DNA of 64,000 nt, from positions 148,967,991-149,031,990 of the forward strand of contig CM035160.1 in NCBI GenBank assembly GCA_020205615.1, given 5' to 3'. Every line of letters begins with the position of its first letter. Position 1 is the first letter of the stretch. The notes under the pieces were generated by a model. The model worked only from the letters and a program-made list of their open reading frames with translations, was not told the origin of the DNA and ran no database searches. Both the position numbers and the translations under genes were made by a program. This document shows positions 63,091-64,000 of the stretch, piece by piece. This DNA comes from Panax quinquefolius (Eukaryota; Streptophyta; Magnoliopsida; Apiales; Araliaceae).

Positions 63091-64000
63091 TTGAGGGGGT
63101 TTGTTATTAATTTGTCTCATCTTGTTTAGCTGCATTGCATTTATATATATATATAAAATACGCGTCATATATAATTAACATGCTGAAGCATGTTTGCATA
63201 ATATATAATATATATATATAGTATAAGCATGCATATATAGAATACTATATTCTACCCGGATTGATTATGGACTTTTATTCTAGTTTGGTTCACTAGAGCC
63301 ACCAAGTGAACCAAAAGGTCAAACCTAGGGTGCAAGAATTAATATTTAAATATAACTATTACATTTAAACCCTGCTCCATTACAAATGGGTCTTCAAGCT
63401 TTCTTGCTTTTCGATCTCTAATTCTTCAAAATTAATTCTAACTATTCATATTACAAAACTATTTAAAATAAATAGAAACCTCGATCGCAAAATAAGGGAA
63501 AGTACATAGAGGAGATAGAATTTACATTAAGAAAAATTAGAGAAGACGAGGTACGCAGACTTCATTTAATAAAAAAACCCATACATTCACGCATCCAACT
63601 AAAATAAAATCCAATCGCATCGGTCAATAAATCCTTAATCAATCCCATTTATTATCATACACATCACCATATGTATCAATAAATAACATTCATCTCATGA
63701 ATAATAAACATTTAATATATATATTGATATCATTTAATGGGCAAATTTAGTTAAGATAAAATCTATTTTGAATAAAAATAAACTCCTTTATTTAAATCCA
63801 AATTTAAATCAAAATAAAACTATTTTATTTTAATTTATCCTATTTTGAATAAAATAAACTATTTTATTTTAATCAAAATTTTAATCAAAATAAACTCCTT
63901 TATTTTAATTAATTATGGAATCCAATTCCATATAAAAAAAATCTTTAATTAAAATAAACTCTTTTATTTTAATTAATTATGGAATCCAATTCCATGTATA
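63091..64000. repeat. AT-rich repeat, possible LTR remnant, runs off the window
   Basis: It holds (TA)n runs (about 63139-63155 and 63205-63220) and, near the end, a tandem repeat of about 71 bp: AATTATGGAATCCAATTCCAT occurs at about 63910 and 63975. It begins after TTGAGGGGGTTTG, which resembles a polypurine tract. It is not clearly alike to 57615-59487, so I cannot call it the partner LTR. No gene is seen. Confidence 0.35.

Overview
The window is a block of plant repeat DNA, with no intact host gene, rRNA, tRNA or CRISPR array that I can recognise. It is AT-rich and made almost entirely of nested, decayed transposable elements. These are at least four Ty3/gypsy chromovirus-type LTR retrotransposons, three copies of a Helitron replicase gene, and one Ty1/copia element. 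The protein signatures and the TATA-driven LTRs point to a flowering plant, and the density of nested insertions suggests pericentromeric or other heterochromatin. No coding region is open over its full length. Frameshifts are so frequent, and so often at the same sites in independent copies, that some may be base-calling errors.

Layout. (1) 1-18361: a minus-strand gypsy element (Z) with its 3' LTR at 1-2522, a shortened pol/gag at 2523-5723 and a partial 5' LTR at 16075-18361. It is split by a plus-strand gypsy element (B, about 5720-16074) with two LTRs of about 2.8 kb. (2) 18362-19301: a 0.94 kb piece of a non-coding repeat called X here. (3) 19302-28087: a plus-strand gypsy element of a related but distinct family (C). 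Its termini are intact, but it has no target-site duplication and its 5' LTR has lost its promoter. (4) 28088-46240 and 56553-57614: a tandem array whose unit is a minus-strand Helitron Rep gene plus the 5.3 kb X segment, repeating at about 8.0 and 9.45 kb. (5) 46241-56552: a minus-strand gypsy element (D, same family as B) inserted in the third Helitron copy with a 5-bp duplication CGATA. The first two Helitron copies keep the empty site. (6) 57615-64000: a minus-strand Ty1/copia element with its 3' LTR at 57615-59487 and a broken pol and gag up to about 62470. AT-rich sequence follows, carrying three copies of one small hairpin.

How the parts relate. The array formed first, because D and the copia element sit in only one unit. 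C has its left flank in X and its right flank in a Helitron, which fits recombination between two elements. The gypsy elements keep the order gag, protease, RT, RNase H, integrase, chromodomain-like tail, polypurine tract, with an initiator-Met-type primer site (Tekay/Del-like). All are probably unable to move by themselves.

The most unusual signal is an array of stem-loop modules in every gypsy LTR, downstream of the TATA box. It is shared by two diverged families, and some base changes keep the pairing.
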